A DNA stretch of 64,000 nucleotides from Cellulomonas sp. SLBN-39 (GTDB taxonomy: Bacteria; Actinomycetota; Actinomycetes; Actinomycetales; Cellulomonadaceae): positions 3,658,001 through 3,722,000 of the forward strand of contig NZ_VFOA01000001.1 of the NCBI RefSeq assembly GCF_006715865.1, read 5' to 3'. The notes beneath the pieces are model-generated. The model made no database searches. It saw only the letters and a list, made by a program, of their open reading frames with translations, and was not told where the DNA came from. Shown here one piece after another: positions 27,727 to 35,751 of the stretch (positions are counted from its first letter, which is position 1; every line of letters starts with the position of its first letter). A program made the position numbers and the translations under genes.

Positions 27727-28479
27727 TCAGGTCGTCGCCGCGACCTCGTCCCGGGTCCAGGTCGCGGCGGCTCGGGCGGCGTGCGCGTCGTACCGGTCCA
27801 GCACGATCTGGGCGAGCCGCGGGTCGGGCGCGAGGGCGTCCGTCACGACGTCGGCCCCCGCCTCGAGCACCCGGTCGAGGAAGAACCCGGGCGCGAGCAG
27901 GTACGACGCGACCACGACGCGCCCGCCGGGCACCACGCCGGCACGGGCCTGCTCGACCGCGGCGGGCACGCGCGGGTGCGCGCCGGCGCCGAAGCCGACG
28001 ACGACGTCGCGTCCCAGCCGGGCGGCGAGCCCGTCGGCGACGACCCGCACCGCGTCGGCCGCGGCGGGGTCGCTGGATCCCGCAGCCGCGAGGACGACCG
28101 CGTCGTCGGCGGCGATCCCCGCCGCGGCCAGCCGGTCGGCGAGGATCTCCACGAGGCGGGGGTCGGGCCCGAGCGGCCCGGAGGCGGCCGCCCCGGGGCG
28201 GTCGACCGCGGCCGCGACGTCGACCTTGGTGTGGAACCCGACGGACAGCAGCAGCGGCACCACGACGGCGGGCGCGGCGGTCAGCGCGTCCGTGACGACG
28301 TCGCCGACCTCGGGCTGCTGCACGTCGACGAACGCCTCGCGCACGTCCAGGTCGGGGCGGGCGTGGGCCACGTCGACGAGGATCGACGCGATCGCCGCGC
28401 GGCCCGCCCGGCTGTCGGTGCCGTGCGAGCAGCCGACCAGCACGGGCGCGGGGGCGTCGGGGCGGGGGGTGCCGGTCAC
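27727..28479 (-). CDS. Sirohydrochlorin chelatase (CbiX/SirB-like)
   Basis: A 250-residue type II chelatase that would insert Fe into sirohydrochlorin, the last step to siroheme for NirB. Two tandem CbiX-like halves are visible: LVGCSHGTDSRAG with VPLLLSVGFHTKVDV, then VLAAAGSSDP with VASYLLAPGFFLDRV. The conserved metal-ligand His is in the first half (CSHGT, GFHTK). It is the last gene of nirB-nirD-siroheme synthase-nnaR-cbiX, its GTG overlapping the nnaR stop by 4 nt. Cobalt chelation for B12 is an alternative for the family, but the operon argues for siroheme. Confidence 0.87.
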   Translation of the reverse strand: MTGTPRPDAPAPVLVGCSHGTDSRAGRAAIASILVDVAHARPDLDVREAFVDVQQPEVGDVVTDALTAAPAVVVPLLLSVGFHTKVDVAAAVDRPGAAASGPLGPDPRLVEILADRLAAAGIAADDAVVLAAAGSSDPAAADAVRVVADGLAARLGRDVVVGFGAGAHPRVPAAVEQARAGVVPGGRVVVASYLLAPGFFLDRVLEAGADVVTDALAPDPRLAQIVLDRYDAHAARAAATWTRDEVAATT

Positions 28480-29597
28480 GTCTGCTCCTGGAGCTCGAGG
28501 CGGTAGCCGCGCTTGACGACGGTCTTGACGAGGGCGCGCGAGCCCGTGGCCTCGCGCAGGCGGGCGATCGCGACCTCCGCGGCGTGGGGGTCGGCGGAGT
28601 CGCCGGGCAGCGCCGCGAGGACCCGCTCGCGGGGCACGACGGATCCGCGTGCCGAGGCGAGCACCCGCAGCACCTCCAGGCCGGTGCGCGACAGCGGCAG
28701 GACGTGGCCGTCGAGGACCGCGGCGGCCCGGTGCACCCGGAGGGGCCCGGCGACGGTGTCGAGGGCCTCCAGACCGCCGTAGTGCGTGACGACGGCGCGC
28801 ACGAGCGAGCCCAGACGGCCACGGTCCGGCAGGAGCGGGTCGATCCCCTCGTCCTGCAGGGGGCGTGCCGTCACCGGGCCGACCGCGGCGAACACCACGG
28901 CGCCCGCGCGGTGCCGGCGGACGATCTGCGCCAGCGTCCCGGCGTCCCGCGCGGCGGCGACCCACGCCGCCGCACCCGGCGCCGAGGTGAACACCACGGT
29001 GTCGACGTCGCCGTCGGCGACCGCCCGGGTCGAGGCGGCCACCAGCTCGGGGTCCGGCGGCGGCCCCCACCGGTACACGACCAGGTTGCGCACGCGCGCG
29101 CCGGCGACGCGGAACGCCTCGTCCAGCCCGTCCGCGCCGGCGCCGTGGTGCTGGATGACGACGTCGCGGCCGGCGACGCCCTCGTCGAGCAGGACCTCGG
29201 CGATCTCCGCGGACGTCTCGGACTCCGCGACCCAGTCGGCGCTCAGGCCCGCGGCCTGGATCGCGCCCCGGGCCTTGGGGCCGCGGGCGATGATCCGGGT
29301 GCCCTGGAGGGTCTCGACGAGCCGGTCCGCCAGGCCCGCCGCGTCCGCGGCCTCGATCCAGCCGCGGAAGCCGATGCCCGTGGTCACGACGACGATCTCG
29401 GGCGGCTGCGCGAGCACGGTGCGGGTCTGGGCGATCAGCTCGACGTCGTCGGTGTGCGGGATCATGCCCAGCGACGGGGCGTGCCGGATCGTGGCGCCGC
29501 GCCGCTGCAGGGCGGCGCTCAGCTCGCCCGCACGCCGGTCGGCGGTCACGAGCACGACGCAGCCGGCGAGCGTCTGGTCGATCATCTCGGCGCTCAC
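28476..29597 (-). CDS. nnaR: NnaR-like regulator: uroporphyrinogen-III synthase-like domain with C-terminal winged helix
   Basis: A 373-residue protein. Residues 8-265 form a HemD-like double Rossmann fold (GCVVLVTADRRAGEL, IVVVTTGIGFRGW, VVFTSAPGAAAWV). Residues 275-370 form an OmpR-type winged helix (LSRTGLEVLRVLASARGSVV, VAIARLREATG, TVVKRGYRL). The same architecture is found in NnaR, described in Streptomyces coelicolor and Mycobacterium smegmatis as an activator of nitrate/nitrite assimilation genes acting with GlnR. Position in the nirBD operon supports that role. GTG at 29597 overlaps the upstream stop; an ATG at 29585 is possible. Whether any HemD activity remains is unknown. Confidence 0.85.
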   Translation of the reverse strand: MSAEMIDQTLAGCVVLVTADRRAGELSAALQRRGATIRHAPSLGMIPHTDDVELIAQTRTVLAQPPEIVVVTTGIGFRGWIEAADAAGLADRLVETLQGTRIIARGPKARGAIQAAGLSADWVAESETSAEIAEVLLDEGVAGRDVVIQHHGAGADGLDEAFRVAGARVRNLVVYRWGPPPDPELVAASTRAVADGDVDTVVFTSAPGAAAWVAAARDAGTLAQIVRRHRAGAVVFAAVGPVTARPLQDEGIDPLLPDRGRLGSLVRAVVTHYGGLEALDTVAGPLRVHRAAAVLDGHVLPLSRTGLEVLRVLASARGSVVPRERVLAALPGDSADPHAAEVAIARLREATGSRALVKTVVKRGYRLELQEQT

Positions 29598-30841
29598 CCC
29601 GCCATTGTGACGGCCGGCACCGGCTCCGCGTCCAGCAGGCCCGGTGCGGCGACGGCACCGAGCACGATCACGGCCGGTGCGCGGACCCCGCGCTCGGCCG
29701 CGGCACGCACGACGTCGTCCAGCGGCGCGCGCGTGACGCGCTGCGCGTCGCACGTGGCCTGCTCGACCAGCGCGACGGGCGTCGAGCCCGGCACCCCGGC
29801 CGCGAGCGCGTCCGCGGCGAGCCCGGGCAGCGCACCCACGCCCATGAGCACGACCACGGTGCACGAGGCGTCGCGCAGCCCGGTCAGGGCCGCCGACGAC
29901 CACCCGTCGGTGCCGTTCATCACGTGCACGGCACCGACCACGCCGCGGTGGGTGAGCGGGATGCCCGCCGCGAGCGGCGCGGCGAACGCGCTGGACACCC
30001 CGGGCAGCACGCTGACCGGCACCCCGGCCTCGCGGCACGCGAGGACCTCCTCGCCGCCGCGCCCGTACACGAACGGGTCGCCGCCCTTGAGGCGCACCAC
30101 GACCCGACCGCGCTGGGCCTGCTCGACGAGGATCCGGTTGATCTCGTGCTGCGGCACCGGGTGGTGCCCGGGGCTCTTGCCGACGTCGACGACCTCGACG
30201 TCGGCGGGGAGCTGGTCGAGGACCGGCGTGGGGCCGAGGCGGTCGGCGACGACGACGTCCGCCTCGGCGAGGGCCCGGCGGCCGGCGACGGTCAGCAGGT
30301 CGACGTCGCCGGGGCCGCCGCCCACGAGGACGACGCGGCCGGAGCCGGGCACGGGCGGGCGGCGGCGACGCAGGTCGGCGCCGCCGCCGCGGAGCCAGTC
30401 GGCGACCGCGTCACGGACCTGCCGCGAGCGGTTCGGGTCCGCCGCGCCGGTCGAGACGACGCCGAGCACGACGTCGCCGGCGCGGGTCTGGGCGGGCGTG
30501 CGGGCGGACCCGCGGGCGGCCCGGCGCGGCCCGCCTGCGTCGACGCAGAACACGCGGCGCTCGTGCGCCCAGGCGAGGACGGACTCGTCGGTGGCGCGGT
30601 CCCCCGTCGCGGTGTGCACGAGCCACGCCCCGTCGAGGTCGCCGGCCTGGACCTCCGCCTCCCGCCAGTGCACCGCACCGACGGCGACGAGGTCGGCGAT
30701 CTGCTCGCACACGGCCGGTGCGACGACGAGGACGTCGGCGCCCTCGGCGAGCATCGCCTCGACGCGGCGCGCGGCGACCGGCCCTCCCCCGGCGACGACG
30801 ACGCGCCGGCCGGCGAGCTCGACGCCCAGCAGCGCGGTCAC
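29594..30841 (-). CDS. cysG: Siroheme synthase: precorrin-2 dehydrogenase fused to uroporphyrinogen-III C-methyltransferase
   Basis: A 415-residue fusion. The N-terminal part (1-185) is precorrin-2 dehydrogenase, with the NAD-binding RRVVVAGGGPVAARRVEAML and GVVSTGAADPNRSRQVRD. The C-terminal part (190-415) is the SAM-dependent methyltransferase, with VVLVGGGPGDVDLLTVAG, VVVRLKGGDPFVYGRGGEE, LPGVSSAFAAP and the PLTHRGV loop. Together they make sirohydrochlorin from uroporphyrinogen III; cbiX two genes later would add iron. The GTG overlaps the nirD stop (GTGA). It lies in the nitrite reductase operon, so its product is the siroheme of NirB. Confidence 0.93.
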   Translation of the reverse strand: MTALLGVELAGRRVVVAGGGPVAARRVEAMLAEGADVLVVAPAVCEQIADLVAVGAVHWREAEVQAGDLDGAWLVHTATGDRATDESVLAWAHERRVFCVDAGGPRRAARGSARTPAQTRAGDVVLGVVSTGAADPNRSRQVRDAVADWLRGGGADLRRRRPPVPGSGRVVLVGGGPGDVDLLTVAGRRALAEADVVVADRLGPTPVLDQLPADVEVVDVGKSPGHHPVPQHEINRILVEQAQRGRVVVRLKGGDPFVYGRGGEEVLACREAGVPVSVLPGVSSAFAAPLAAGIPLTHRGVVGAVHVMNGTDGWSSAALTGLRDASCTVVVLMGVGALPGLAADALAAGVPGSTPVALVEQATCDAQRVTRAPLDDVVRAAAERGVRAPAVIVLGAVAAPGLLDAEPVPAVTMAG

Positions 30842-31311
30842 GGGCGCACCTCGCCGTCGCCCGGGACGCCCGCACGCATCGACCCCGCGCCGTGCGCGTC
30901 CACGCCGGTCGGCACCGTCCCGATCTCGACCGTCCCGTCGACGACCCGCACCGGCCACGTGCGCAGGTCGGCCGACGCGCCCGGCACGGGCTGCTTGCCG
31001 GCGACGTCGAGGCACACGCCGGTGCGCAGGTCGAACACCTGCTTGTACATGGGCGAGGCCACCGTGGGGACCTCGACGCCGTCGACGTCGCGCGAGCCGA
31101 CGATCCCGCGGGACAGCACGTGCGCGTCGCTGAACGGGTCGTGCTGCTGCACCGCCAGGACGCGGCCGTCCACGAGGCGGAAGACCGCGACCTGCACGAG
31201 CGCGGGCCCGTCGGGCACGAGGGCGGCCGCGCCGCGCTCGGTGGCGAGCACGTCGAGGGGGCACACGGCCACCCAGGTCAGGGTGCGCTGCGGGGCGTCG
31301 AGGGTCGTCAT
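30838..31311 (-). CDS. nirD: Nitrite reductase (NADH) small subunit
   Basis: A 157-residue Rieske-fold small subunit of assimilatory NADH-nitrite reductase. The family sequence is seen in ALVQVAVFRLVDGRVLAVQQHDPFS, SRGIVGSRDVDGVEVPTVASPMYKQVFDL and GVCLDV. As in NirD proteins the Rieske Cys/His ligands are missing, so no cluster is expected. The N-terminus (LTWVAVCPLDVLATERGAAAL) also matches. ATG overlaps the nirB stop (ATGA). A C-terminal extension of about 25 residues after the fold is unassigned. Confidence 0.93.
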   Translation of the reverse strand: MTTLDAPQRTLTWVAVCPLDVLATERGAAALVPDGPALVQVAVFRLVDGRVLAVQQHDPFSDAHVLSRGIVGSRDVDGVEVPTVASPMYKQVFDLRTGVCLDVAGKQPVPGASADLRTWPVRVVDGTVEIGTVPTGVDAHGAGSMRAGVPGDGEVRP

Positions 31312-33899
31312 GACCGCACCTCCAGGGTCGAGCCGGCGACGAGGACGGGTTCGCCGCGCTCGGCGGCGGCGCGCTCGGCGGCGGTCGCTGGGCGGACCTG
31401 CCCCCGTTCGGCGACGTACGCGAGCGACGGGTCGGGCGTGTCGGGGGCGTTGACGAAGGACGCGAACCGGCGCAGCTTCTCCGGGTCGTCGAGGGTGGCG
31501 CGCCACTCGTCCTCGTAGTCCTCGACGTGCCGGGCCATCTGCGCGTCGAGGTCCGCGGCGATGCCGAGGGAGTCGTCCATGACGACGGCGCGCACGCCGT
31601 CCAGGCCGCCCTCGACCTCCTCGATCCACGGCGCGGTGCGCTGCAGCCGGTCGGCGGTGCGCACGTAGTAGAGGAGGAAGCGGTCGATGGTGCGCACGAG
31701 GGTCGGCGTGTCGAGGTCCTCCGCGAGGAGCTTCGCGTGCCGGGGCGTGAACCCGCCGTTGCCGCCGACGTAGACGTTCCAGCCCTTGTCGGTGGCGATG
31801 ACGCCGACGTCCTTGCCGCGGGCCTCGGCGCACTCGCGCGCGCAGCCCGACACCCCGAGCTTGATCTTGTGCGGCGAGCGCAGGCCCCGGTACCGCAGCT
31901 CGAGCATCACGGCCAGCGCGACGGAGTCCTGCACCCCGAACCGGCACCACGTCGACCCGACGCAGGACTTCACGGTGCGCAGCGACTTGCCGTAGGCGTG
32001 GCCCGACTCGAACCCGGCGTCGACCAGGCGCCGCCAGATCAGCGGCAGCTGGTCGATGCGGGCGCCGAACATGTCGACCCGCTGCCCGCCGGTGATCTTC
32101 GTGTACAGCCCGAAGTCGCGGGCGACCTCGCCGATCGCGATGAGCCCGGCCGGGGTGACCTCGCCGCCGGCCATGCGGGGTACCACCGAGTACGAGCCGT
32201 CCTTCTGGAGGTTCGCCATGACGTGGTCGTTGGTGTCCTGCATCGCGGCCCGCTCGCCGTCCAGCACGTGCGCGGGCGCCGTGGTCGCCAGGATCGAGGC
32301 GACGGCCGGCTTGCAGATGTCGCAGCCGCGCCCCCCGGCCCGGGTCCCGAACCGCTCGACGACCTCGGTGAACGTGCGGACCCCCGCGACGCGCACGGCG
32401 TCGTAGAGCTGGGCCCGCGAGAGCGCGAAGTGCTCGCACAGGGCGGTCGACACCGTGACGCCGAGCTTCTCCAGCTCGGTCGCCATGAGCTTCTTGACCA
32501 GCGGCAGGCACGAGCCGCAGCTGGTCCCGGCGCGCGTGCAGGCCTTCACGGCACCGAGGTCGTGGCAGCCCTCGTCGGTCACCGCGTGCCGGATCTGCCC
32601 GGCCGAGACGTTGTTGCACGAGCAGACCCCGGCGTCGTCGGGCAGCTCGAGGTCGGGGGCGCCGCCGGTGCCCTCGGGCAGCAGGAACGCCGACGGGTCG
32701 CCGGGCAGCTCGCGGCCGAGCATGGGGCGCAGGCTCGCGTACGCGCTCGCGTCGCCGACGAGGACACCGCCGAGGAGGGTGCGCGCGTCGTCGGACAGCA
32801 CGAGCTTCTTGTAGACCCCCGCGACCGGGTCGGCCCAGACGATCTCCAGCGCGCCGGGCGTGCGGGCGAACGCGTCGCCGAAGCTCGCCACGTCGACGCC
32901 CGCGAGCTTGAGCTTGGTCGCCGTGTCGGCGCCGGGGAACGCCGAGACACCCCCGAGCAGCCGGTCGACCGTGATCTCCGCCATCGTGTAGCCGGGGGCG
33001 ACCAGGCCGATGCAGGCGCCCTGGATGCACGCGACCTCCCCGACCGCGGACACGTCCGGGTCGTCGGTCAGGCACGTGTCGTCCACGACGACACCGCCGC
33101 GCGGGCCGATCGTCAGGCCGGCGTCGCGCGCCAGCTCGTCGCGGGGCCGCACGCCCGCGGCCACGACGACGACCTCGGCGTCCATCCGCGTGCCGTCCGC
33201 GAGCTCGACCCGGCCGACCCCGCCGCGCCGGTGCTCGTGCACGCGAGTCGTCATCGCCTGCGTGCGCACGCCGATCCCGATGCGGTTGATCAGGCGGCGC
33301 AGCGCCTCGCCGCCGCCGAGGTCCACCTGCGCGGACATCAGGTGCGTGTCGACCTGCAGCACCGTGGGGAGCGCCCCGAGCGCGTCGAGCGCGCCGGCGG
33401 CCTCCAGGCCCAGCAGGCCGCCGCCGAGGACCACGCCGCGCACCGGGCCGGACCGCTCCGCCTGCAGGTCGTGCACGTACCCGCGCAGCGCCGCGACGTC
33501 GTCGAGCGTGCGGTACACGAACACGCCCGGCAGGTCCGCACCCTCCATGGGCGGCACCCACGCGTACGAGCCCGTCGCCAGGACGAGGTGGTCGTAGCCG
33601 AACGTGCGGCCGGACGCGGTCGTCACGGACCGGGCGGCCCGGTCGACCGCCACAGCCTTGTCGCCGCGGACCAGCGTGACGAGCGGGTCGTCCCACAGCG
33701 CCGGGTCGCCGAGCGCGAGCTCCTCGGGCGAGCGGCCCGAGAAGAAGCTGGTGAGCGCGACCCGGTCGTACGGGCGGCGCGGCTCCTCGGCGAGCACGGT
33801 GACGCGCCACGCGCCGGCCGTGTCGCGGTCGCGCAGGGCCTCGACGAGCCGTTGGGCGACCATGCCGCCGCCGACGACGAGCAGGTGACGTGCGTGCAT
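31308..33899 (-). CDS. nirB: Nitrite reductase (NADH) large subunit
   Basis: It reduces nitrite to ammonium with NADH in the cytoplasm. The 863-residue flavoprotein has an FAD/NAD pyridine-nucleotide reductase domain (1-410; HLLVVGGGMVAQRLVEAL), a BFD-like [2Fe-2S] domain (C426-x-C428 and the later TSCGSC pair), a second BFD-like Cys set (RGCDIC), ferredoxin-like half domains, and the siroheme-[4Fe-4S] site C646-x5-C652 and C686-x3-C690. ATG follows GAGGGAG. It heads an operon with nirD, cysG, nnaR and cbiX, and its promoter region carries a module shared with the nitrate transporter gene. Confidence 0.97.
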   Translation of the reverse strand: MHARHLLVVGGGMVAQRLVEALRDRDTAGAWRVTVLAEEPRRPYDRVALTSFFSGRSPEELALGDPALWDDPLVTLVRGDKAVAVDRAARSVTTASGRTFGYDHLVLATGSYAWVPPMEGADLPGVFVYRTLDDVAALRGYVHDLQAERSGPVRGVVLGGGLLGLEAAGALDALGALPTVLQVDTHLMSAQVDLGGGEALRRLINRIGIGVRTQAMTTRVHEHRRGGVGRVELADGTRMDAEVVVVAAGVRPRDELARDAGLTIGPRGGVVVDDTCLTDDPDVSAVGEVACIQGACIGLVAPGYTMAEITVDRLLGGVSAFPGADTATKLKLAGVDVASFGDAFARTPGALEIVWADPVAGVYKKLVLSDDARTLLGGVLVGDASAYASLRPMLGRELPGDPSAFLLPEGTGGAPDLELPDDAGVCSCNNVSAGQIRHAVTDEGCHDLGAVKACTRAGTSCGSCLPLVKKLMATELEKLGVTVSTALCEHFALSRAQLYDAVRVAGVRTFTEVVERFGTRAGGRGCDICKPAVASILATTAPAHVLDGERAAMQDTNDHVMANLQKDGSYSVVPRMAGGEVTPAGLIAIGEVARDFGLYTKITGGQRVDMFGARIDQLPLIWRRLVDAGFESGHAYGKSLRTVKSCVGSTWCRFGVQDSVALAVMLELRYRGLRSPHKIKLGVSGCARECAEARGKDVGVIATDKGWNVYVGGNGGFTPRHAKLLAEDLDTPTLVRTIDRFLLYYVRTADRLQRTAPWIEEVEGGLDGVRAVVMDDSLGIAADLDAQMARHVEDYEDEWRATLDDPEKLRRFASFVNAPDTPDPSLAYVAERGQVRPATAAERAAAERGEPVLVAGSTLEVRS

Positions 33900-33946
33900 G
33901 GGGGGCTCCCTCGTGGGGGTCGGACGGGGGAAGGGCGTCGTCGTCG

Positions 33947-34038
33947 ACGGTAGGGAGAGCGTGTTTCGTCCGGGGGTACGCGGCCGTTACCCCGCCGGAA
34001 CGCTTTGCGCACACCGCGGCGGGCACGGCTGTGAGGTC
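33947..34038 (-). promoter_or_regulatory. nirB promoter and conserved upstream module
   Basis: On the minus strand: TACCGT (-10, 33947-33952), GAAAC (33963-33967), GTAAC (33986-33990), CGTTC (33998-34002), GGTGTG (34010-34015) and GACCTCACAG (34029-34038). The same elements at identical spacing precede the narK/nas operon at 41530-41621. GTNAC/GAAAC half sites are those of GlnR boxes in streptomycetes, though the spacing differs from the published box. GlnR and/or NnaR are the likely readers, by inference. Confidence 0.7.
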
Positions 34039-34040
34039 GC

Positions 34041-34054
34041 GGGACCTCGGTCCC
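34041..34054. promoter_or_regulatory. Palindrome GGGACC-TC-GGTCCC between nirB and the molybdoenzyme
   Basis: A perfect 6+2+6 palindrome, the third copy of the type found twice beside the cysteine-containing regulator at 45.6 kb. It lies 68 bp before the -10 box of the molybdoenzyme gene and directly upstream of the nirB module, so it could control either. Confidence 0.55.
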
Positions 34055-34121
34055 CCGACCGCACCGCCACCAGGCCTCGCCCACGGGCGACAGCCACCGC
34101 GTCCTGCACGCGGCGCCGGGC

Positions 34122-34127
34122 TAGCGT
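34122..34127 (+). promoter_or_regulatory. -10 box of leaderless molybdoenzyme transcript
   Basis: TAGCGT, then 6 nt (GGGCCC), then the GTG start at 34134. No ribosome site is seen. Confidence 0.5.
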
Positions 34128-34133
34128 GGGCCC

Positions 34134-35741
34134 GTGAGCACCCCCGGCACCCCCCGACGGCCCGGCCCGCTCGCCCCCGGCGCGGGGGCCGCCGCGGCCG
34201 CGGGCGTGGCCGCCGGTGCCGTGACCACCGGCACCGGCGCCCTCGTCGCCCTGGTCACCGGGGCCTCGACCGACCCGCTCGTCGCGGTGGGCGCCGCGTT
34301 CGTCGACGCCACTCCCCCGTGGCTCAAGGACTGGGCGGTCGCCACGTTCGGCACCGCCGACAAGGCCGTGCTCACGGCCGGGTCGGTGCTGGTGCTCGCG
34401 CTGCTCGCGGCGCTCGCCGGGGTGCTGGCGTGGTGGCGGTGGCCCGCCGGCGCCGTCCTCGTGGTCGTGCTCGGCGCCGTCGCCGGGCTCGCCGCGGTGG
34501 GCCGGCCCGACGCGGGCGTGCTCGCCGCGCTGCCGAGCGTGGCCGGGGCCCTGGCCGGGCTGCTGGTGCTGCGCGCGCTGCTGGCCCGTCTGCCGTCCAC
34601 CGACGACGCCGGCGGGACGGGCAGCGCGGGCGGGACCGACGGCGCCACCGCCCCGGACGGCGTGCCGCCGCGTGCCGGCGCGTCGCGCCGCGGGTTCCTG
34701 CAGGCCACGGCGCTGGCTGCGGGCGGCGGCGTCCTCGCGGTCGCGCTGGGACGCGTCGGCAGCACCCTCGTCCGCGGCACGGCGGCGCTGCGCGAGGCGG
34801 TCCGGCTGCCCGCGCCCGCACGGACCGCTCCCCCGCTCGGCGACGTCGACCTCGCGGTCCCCGGCGCGGAGCCCTGGGCCACGCCCGTCACGGACTTCTA
34901 CCGCATCGACACCGCCCTCGTCGTGCCCCGCGTCGACCCCGCGACGTGGACGCTGCGCGTGCACGGCCTCGTCGAGGAGGAGGTCGTGCTGACCTGGGAC
35001 GAGCTGCTCGGGTCCGACCTCGTCGAGGCGTGGGTCACGCTCGCGTGCGTGTCCAACCCCGTCGGCGGCGACCTCGTGGGCAACCAGCGCTGGCTCGGCC
35101 TGCCGGTCCGCGAGGTGCTCGCCCGGGCCCGCCCCACGGGCGACGCGGACATGGTGCTGTCCCGGTCCGTCGACGGGTTCACCGCGTCCACGCCGCTGGA
35201 GGTGCTCACCGACGACCGCGACGCCCTGCTGGCCGTCGCGATGGACGGGCAGCCGCTGCCCGCCGAGCACGGGTTCCCCGTGCGGATGGTCGTGCCCGGG
35301 CTCTACGGGTACGTGTCCGCGACCAAGTGGGTCACCGAGCTGGAGGTCACGCGCTTCGACGCGGTGGAGGCGTACTGGACGCAGCGGGGCTGGTCGGCGC
35401 GCGGACCGGTGAAGACCCAGTCGCGCATCGACGTGCCGCGCGCCCTCGCCGAGGTCCCTGCCGGCGACGTGGTCGTCGCCGGCACGGCCTGGGCCCAGCA
35501 CCGCGGCGTGACCGGTGTGCAGGTGCGCGTCGACGACGGGCCGTGGGTCGACGCCGAGCTGGCCGCGGACGGCGGCGTCGACACGTGGCGGCAGTGGCGC
35601 CTGGTCTGGGCTGCCGAGCCGGGCGAGCACACGCTGCGCGTGCGGGCCCTGGACCCGGACGGCCCGCAGACGGGTGTGCCCGCCGAGGTCGTGCCCGACG
35701 GTGCCACCGGGTACCACGCGGTGGACGTCACCGTCGTGTGA
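34134..35741 (+). CDS. Membrane-anchored sulfite-oxidase-like molybdopterin oxidoreductase
   Basis: A 535-residue protein. Residues 1-160 hold about four membrane helices. A twin-arginine-like motif (SRRGFLQATALAAGG, near 183-197) follows, then a sulfite-oxidase-type molybdopterin domain (about 225-420) with the Mo-ligand candidate C305 in LACVSNPVGGDL, and a C-terminal immunoglobulin-like dimerisation domain (about 430-535). The family includes sulfite oxidase, YedY/MsrP and plant nitrate reductase cores; the actual substrate is unknown. GTG start appears leaderless. It is divergent from nirB and convergent with the nitrate reductase fusion (10-bp gap). Confidence 0.87.
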   Translation: MSTPGTPRRPGPLAPGAGAAAAAGVAAGAVTTGTGALVALVTGASTDPLVAVGAAFVDATPPWLKDWAVATFGTADKAVLTAGSVLVLALLAALAGVLAWWRWPAGAVLVVVLGAVAGLAAVGRPDAGVLAALPSVAGALAGLLVLRALLARLPSTDDAGGTGSAGGTDGATAPDGVPPRAGASRRGFLQATALAAGGGVLAVALGRVGSTLVRGTAALREAVRLPAPARTAPPLGDVDLAVPGAEPWATPVTDFYRIDTALVVPRVDPATWTLRVHGLVEEEVVLTWDELLGSDLVEAWVTLACVSNPVGGDLVGNQRWLGLPVREVLARARPTGDADMVLSRSVDGFTASTPLEVLTDDRDALLAVAMDGQPLPAEHGFPVRMVVPGLYGYVSATKWVTELEVTRFDAVEAYWTQRGWSARGPVKTQSRIDVPRALAEVPAGDVVVAGTAWAQHRGVTGVQVRVDDGPWVDAELAADGGVDTWRQWRLVWAAEPGEHTLRVRALDPDGPQTGVPAEVVPDGATGYHAVDVTVV

Positions 35742-35751
35742 CGCGGGGCCG

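Noticed and set aside
28476..29597. Calling this gene simply hemD (uroporphyrinogen-III synthase)
   Set aside because: The C-terminal winged helix and the place in the nitrite reductase operon fit the NnaR regulator. No other haem-synthesis gene adjoins it.
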